Positions 61,664 to 64,000 of a stretch of 64,000 nucleotides of DNA are shown piece by piece. The notes beneath the pieces were generated by a model. The model made no database searches. It had not been told where the DNA came from and saw nothing but the letters and a program-made list of their open reading frames with translations. The stretch is from JBJHAX01 sp050480705. Lineage in GTDB: Bacteria; Actinomycetota; Nitriliruptoria; Nitriliruptorales; Nitriliruptoraceae. Within the stretch, counting starts at the first letter, position 1. Every line of letters begins with the position of its first letter. Position numbers and translations under genes: made by a program. Location of the stretch: positions 25,993 through 89,992 of the forward strand of contig JBJHAX010000005.1 of the NCBI GenBank assembly GCA_050480705.1, written 5' to 3'.

Positions 61664-61927
61664 ATGCCGAGAATTGCGATCGACGTGCTGCTCAAGCGCG
61701 AGATCCTCGACCCGCAGGGGCGGGCTGTCGAGCGTGCGCTGCCGGAACTCGGCTTCGGCGCGGCCTCCGATGTCCGGGTCGGCAAGCACATCGAACTCGA
61801 CCTCGATGTCGAAGAGAACGAGCTGGCCGACGTCGTCGAACGCATGTGTCGCGACTTCGTCACCAACCCTGTCATCGAGTCCTACCGCTGGCGGATCATC
61901 GCCGATGGTGAGCGGGCCGACGGATGA
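61664..61927 (+). CDS. purS: phosphoribosylformylglycinamidine synthase subunit PurS
   Basis: An 87-residue PurS: IAIDVLLKREILDPQG; VRVGKHIELDL; ADVVERMCRDFVTNPVIESY. It bridges PurL and PurQ in the fourth step of purine synthesis. ATG 61664. A TACGAT -10-like box lies at 61630-61635. Confidence 0.95.
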   Translation: MPRIAIDVLLKREILDPQGRAVERALPELGFGAASDVRVGKHIELDLDVEENELADVVERMCRDFVTNPVIESYRWRIIADGERADG

Positions 61928-61940
61928 GCCGCGTCGCCAC

Positions 61941-62702
61941 GTGAACAGCGACAACGGCGCCTCACCGCAGCGGTCGTCGACCGGCGACGGCCTGCCGACG
62001 CTTCCCACCGGAGAACCGGTCCTGCACCGGTGGTTCGTGCTCGCCATGCTGGTGCTGACACCGGTCGCCGTGGTGGTCACCGCCTGGGCGTTCTTCTCGA
62101 TCCCACGCGGCGAGCTGCCCGCAGAACAGCGGCGGCCGCCGGGCGGTGCGCAGGTGACCATCGAACGTGGCGACGCGGTGCTCGCCGACAGCGACGAGGT
62201 CGAACCGGGCCCCACCTGTGCGGAGGAGATCGAACTCGTCGGAGATTCCGGTTCGCGAGCGGCGGCGCGGCGTGCGCTGGGTGCGAGCTGTCAGTTGCTC
62301 GCGCGTGGCGATTTCCCCCGCGCGGCGGCCGGACTCGAGGCGTGGGCGAGCGCCGGCGGCGTGCTGCGGATGGCAACGTTCGAACTCTCGGGTGTCGAGA
62401 GTTCGGCGCGTGTCGAGGACGACCGGCTCGTCATCGAACTCAACGCCAAGTTCCTCTACGAGGACGCGACCCGTGCGGCGCCTGCGCTGGTGCACCAACT
62501 CGTGCTCCTCGACGACGAGGCGTGGCCTGGCGAGACCGTGGCGGCGTCGTCGGAACTCGATGCTGCACGCGCACAGGCACAGGCCTGCAGCCGGCTCACG
62601 TTCGCTGGTGCGCCACCACGGGGCTGCGAAGATGTCGCGGAACTGCTCGCGCTGGAGGCGCCGCTGGAAGCACTCGTCGGGGCGGGGTTTCGTGATGGCT
62701 GA
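61941..62702 (+). CDS. membrane-anchored protein between purS and purQ, unknown
   Basis: A 253-residue protein with a disordered N-terminus, one membrane segment (FVLAMLVLTPVAVVVTAWAFF, about residues 33-55) and an extracytoplasmic domain with four cysteines (PTCAEE, ASCQLL, QACSRL, RGCEDV), likely paired. The start GTG 61941 is 13 bases after purS. It is placed inside a purine operon, where only purQ is expected. I do not recognise the family. Confidence 0.7.
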   Translation: MNSDNGASPQRSSTGDGLPTLPTGEPVLHRWFVLAMLVLTPVAVVVTAWAFFSIPRGELPAEQRRPPGGAQVTIERGDAVLADSDEVEPGPTCAEEIELVGDSGSRAAARRALGASCQLLARGDFPRAAAGLEAWASAGGVLRMATFELSGVESSARVEDDRLVIELNAKFLYEDATRAAPALVHQLVLLDDEAWPGETVAASSELDAARAQAQACSRLTFAGAPPRGCEDVAELLALEAPLEALVGAGFRDG

Positions 62703-62726
62703 CGAGATTGAGCGAGGTCAGGAACG

Positions 62727-63410
62727 GTGATGCGCGTTGCAGTGGTGTCGTTTCCCGGGTCGCTCGATGACGACGACGCGGCGGCGGCGGTGGCGGACTG
62801 CGGGGGCGAGCCGGTCCCGGTGCGCTCCGATGCGGCCTCGGTCGGCGACGTGGACGCGGTGGTGCTGCCGGGAGGATTCAGCTACGGCGACTATCTGCGG
62901 TGCGGTGCGATCGCGCATCGCTCCCCGGTGATGGACGCCGTGCGTTCGTTCGCCGGGGCGGGCGGGCCGGTGCTCGGGATCTGCAACGGCTTCCAGATCC
63001 TGTGCGAAGCGGGCCTGCTGCCCGGCGCGCTGCTGCGCAACGAAGGGCTGCGCTTCGTGTGCAGGCCGGCGCCGCTCGTCGTCGAATCGAACGCTACGCC
63101 GTGGACGGCCGCCTACAACGACGGGCAGCGCATCGTCATCCCCGTCAAGCACGGCGAGGGACGGTTCCATGCAGCCGCTGACGTGCTCGATGAACTCGAG
63201 CGCGAGGGTCGCGTCGTGCTGCGATACGCACCCGGCGGCAATCCGAACGGTTCGGCGCGCGACATCGCAGGCGTCGCCAACGAGGCGGGCAACGTGGTGG
63301 GTGTGATGCCACATCCGGAACACGCGGTCGACCCGGAGCTCGCAGGCGGCATCGACGGCCGCGGATTCTTCGAAGGAGTGCTGTCCGCCGTCGCCACCCG
63401 GACGGGGTGA
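62727..63410 (+). CDS. purQ: phosphoribosylformylglycinamidine synthase subunit PurQ
   Basis: A 227-residue class I glutamine amidotransferase: FPGSLDDDD, PGGFSYGDYLRCGAIA, catalytic Cys C86 in GICNGFQIL, and PHPEH near the C-terminus with the His and Glu of the triad. It supplies ammonia to PurL. GTG 62727 or ATG 62730 starts it. Confidence 0.95.
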   Translation: MMRVAVVSFPGSLDDDDAAAAVADCGGEPVPVRSDAASVGDVDAVVLPGGFSYGDYLRCGAIAHRSPVMDAVRSFAGAGGPVLGICNGFQILCEAGLLPGALLRNEGLRFVCRPAPLVVESNATPWTAAYNDGQRIVIPVKHGEGRFHAAADVLDELEREGRVVLRYAPGGNPNGSARDIAGVANEAGNVVGVMPHPEHAVDPELAGGIDGRGFFEGVLSAVATRTG

Positions 63411-63414
63411 TCCC

Positions 63415-63432
63415 GGCCGGTCTCAGCCGGCC
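63415..63432. terminator. short convergent hairpin after purQ
   Basis: GGCCGG and CCGGCC with a 6-base loop, overlapping the end of the convergent small gene. A weak candidate terminator. Confidence 0.3.
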
Positions 63433-63635
63433 CCGGCTGCCCCACCGTCGAGCGACGCGAGGATCTGCGCCCGCCGCCGGCGTTCACGGCGCTGGTAGGC
63501 GAACAGCGCCAGGTGTGCTGCGATGCCCAGCGACAGGACCGTCACGGGGACCCACTGGCCGCGGGACGCGAGGATCAGCGTGGCGACCAGCGCGCAGCCC
63601 ACCAACACCGCCCGCAGTGCGTTCAGGGCGTCCAT
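63423..63635 (-). CDS. small two-helix membrane protein, unknown
   Basis: A 70-residue protein from ATG 63635 (GAGG upstream) with two hydrophobic helices (AVLVGCALVATLILASRG; VPVTVLSLGIAAHLALFAY) and a basic tail (RRERRRRAQI). Convergent with purQ. Function unknown. Confidence 0.6.
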   Translation of the reverse strand: MDALNALRAVLVGCALVATLILASRGQWVPVTVLSLGIAAHLALFAYQRRERRRRAQILASLDGGAAGAG

Positions 63636-63714
63636 GGAAGCCTCGAGAGTCGCGCCCACCTCGGTCGTGGCCCAGGGTATCCGTAGGATGCCGCAACACC
63701 CGCAGGGAGCCGAC

Positions 63715-63990
63715 GTGACCGACGACGCCCCCCCGACAGATCGAACCGCACCAGCGTTCCCCGATGACGAGACGCTGGCTGAGGGCGACGTCGGCGACCT
63801 CGCGCGCCAACTCGGGCTCGCCGACGACGAACTCGAACGCATCATCGCGACGCTGGGCCGCCTGCCGGCGGATGATGTTGCTCGACAACGCTATGGAGTT
63901 CTCAAGGAGCATCCGGCGGGTGCCGGTCGAGCGGACGGCCGGGTTCGAACCGGCGCGGGCCGCGTTGGCAACGCGGTGCTCTGCCGCTGA
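63715..63990 (+). pseudogene. possible truncated purL 5' end
   Basis: From GTG 63715 (GGGAG at 63705-63709, TAGGAT -10-like at 63684) the frame starts VTDDAPPTDR and reaches LARQLGLADDELERIIATLG, which resembles the N-terminus of PurL, the gene expected after purS and purQ. After GRLPADD the family sequence (YSVMWSEHCSYK region) is not found: YGVLKEHP is the nearest match. The frame then runs into the opposite-strand tRNA gene and ends at 63990. It may be a truncated purL or an unrelated small gene. Confidence 0.35.
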
Positions 63991-64000
63991 GCTACGTCCG
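63930..64000 (-). tRNA. tRNA-Gly (anticodon GCC), first base outside window
   Basis: On the minus strand the cloverleaf reads acceptor (G)CGGACG paired with CGTCCGC, D arm GCTC-AGCGGCA-GAGC, anticodon arm CCGCG-TTGCCAA-CGCGG with anticodon GCC, a 5-base variable loop and T arm GCCGG-TTCGAAC-CCGGC. Discriminator base T at 63930. CCA is not encoded. The first base would be 64001. Confidence 0.93.

Overview
The window comes from a very GC-rich chromosome with GTG starts, many ATGA/GTGA stop-start overlaps, F420-type enzymes (an NpdG-like F420:NADP reductase, a luciferase-like oxidoreductase), DrrAB-type exporters, a DivIVA-like coiled-coil protein and a PurS/PurQ pair. Together these point to a deep-branching actinobacterium (Nitriliruptoria or Acidimicrobiia-like). 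That placement is inference from gene content. No phage, IS element or CRISPR array was seen.

Layout. 1-8.5 kb: an aerobic CO dehydrogenase locus. The plus strand carries the end of form I coxL (AYRCSFR motif), an XdhC/CoxI protein fused to a C-terminal YHS domain, coxG, and five tandem small single-span membrane proteins. The minus strand converges on these with an XdhC paralogue, a small Cys-containing protein, coxD (MoxR ATPase) and coxE (VWA). coxM and coxS are presumably just upstream of the window. 8.5-24.4 kb: housekeeping and envelope genes: DsbA-like protein, alpha/beta hydrolase, ABC exporter, MASE1 kinase, CotH-family protein, MFS transporter, stand-alone NuoF-like flavoprotein, Tat-exported amidase, GHL10-type lipoprotein, two LiaF-like proteins and glutamate dehydrogenase.

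24.4-34 kb: a respiratory cluster: heme A synthase, a 61-residue subunit, a CuA subunit II, a heme-copper oxidase subunit I that lacks the expected active-site tyrosine (Gln instead), heme O synthase, two cupredoxins, a polytopic protein resembling the membrane part of some multicopper oxidases, a TIGR04053-like radical SAM/SPASM enzyme and an Rrf2 regulator with a Cys triad. Two copies of the box GTAGTT-N2-CTAA-N3-TTAG lie upstream of the two cupredoxin genes. I read this as a probable NO-reductase (eNOR-like) or NO-stress respiratory module and the most interesting system here. 34-35.2 kb: a His-rich zinc-binding lipoprotein behind a Zur-like palindrome.

35-45 kb: DinB-like and winged-helix proteins, then a GntR-controlled cluster of split transketolase plus an unusual M24 hydrolase, a DrrAB-type exporter and a luciferase-like oxidoreductase. 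44.7-58.5 kb: a signalling region with a receiver protein, two large PAS/GAF kinases, an LCP protein, a degenerate GGDEF protein, and a FIST-hybrid kinase-PleD operon whose kinase is broken by a frameshift. 58.5-64 kb: pirin, F420:NADP reductase, DivIVA-like protein, purS, an unknown membrane protein, purQ, a possible truncated purL start and a tRNA-Gly on the opposite strand at the window edge.
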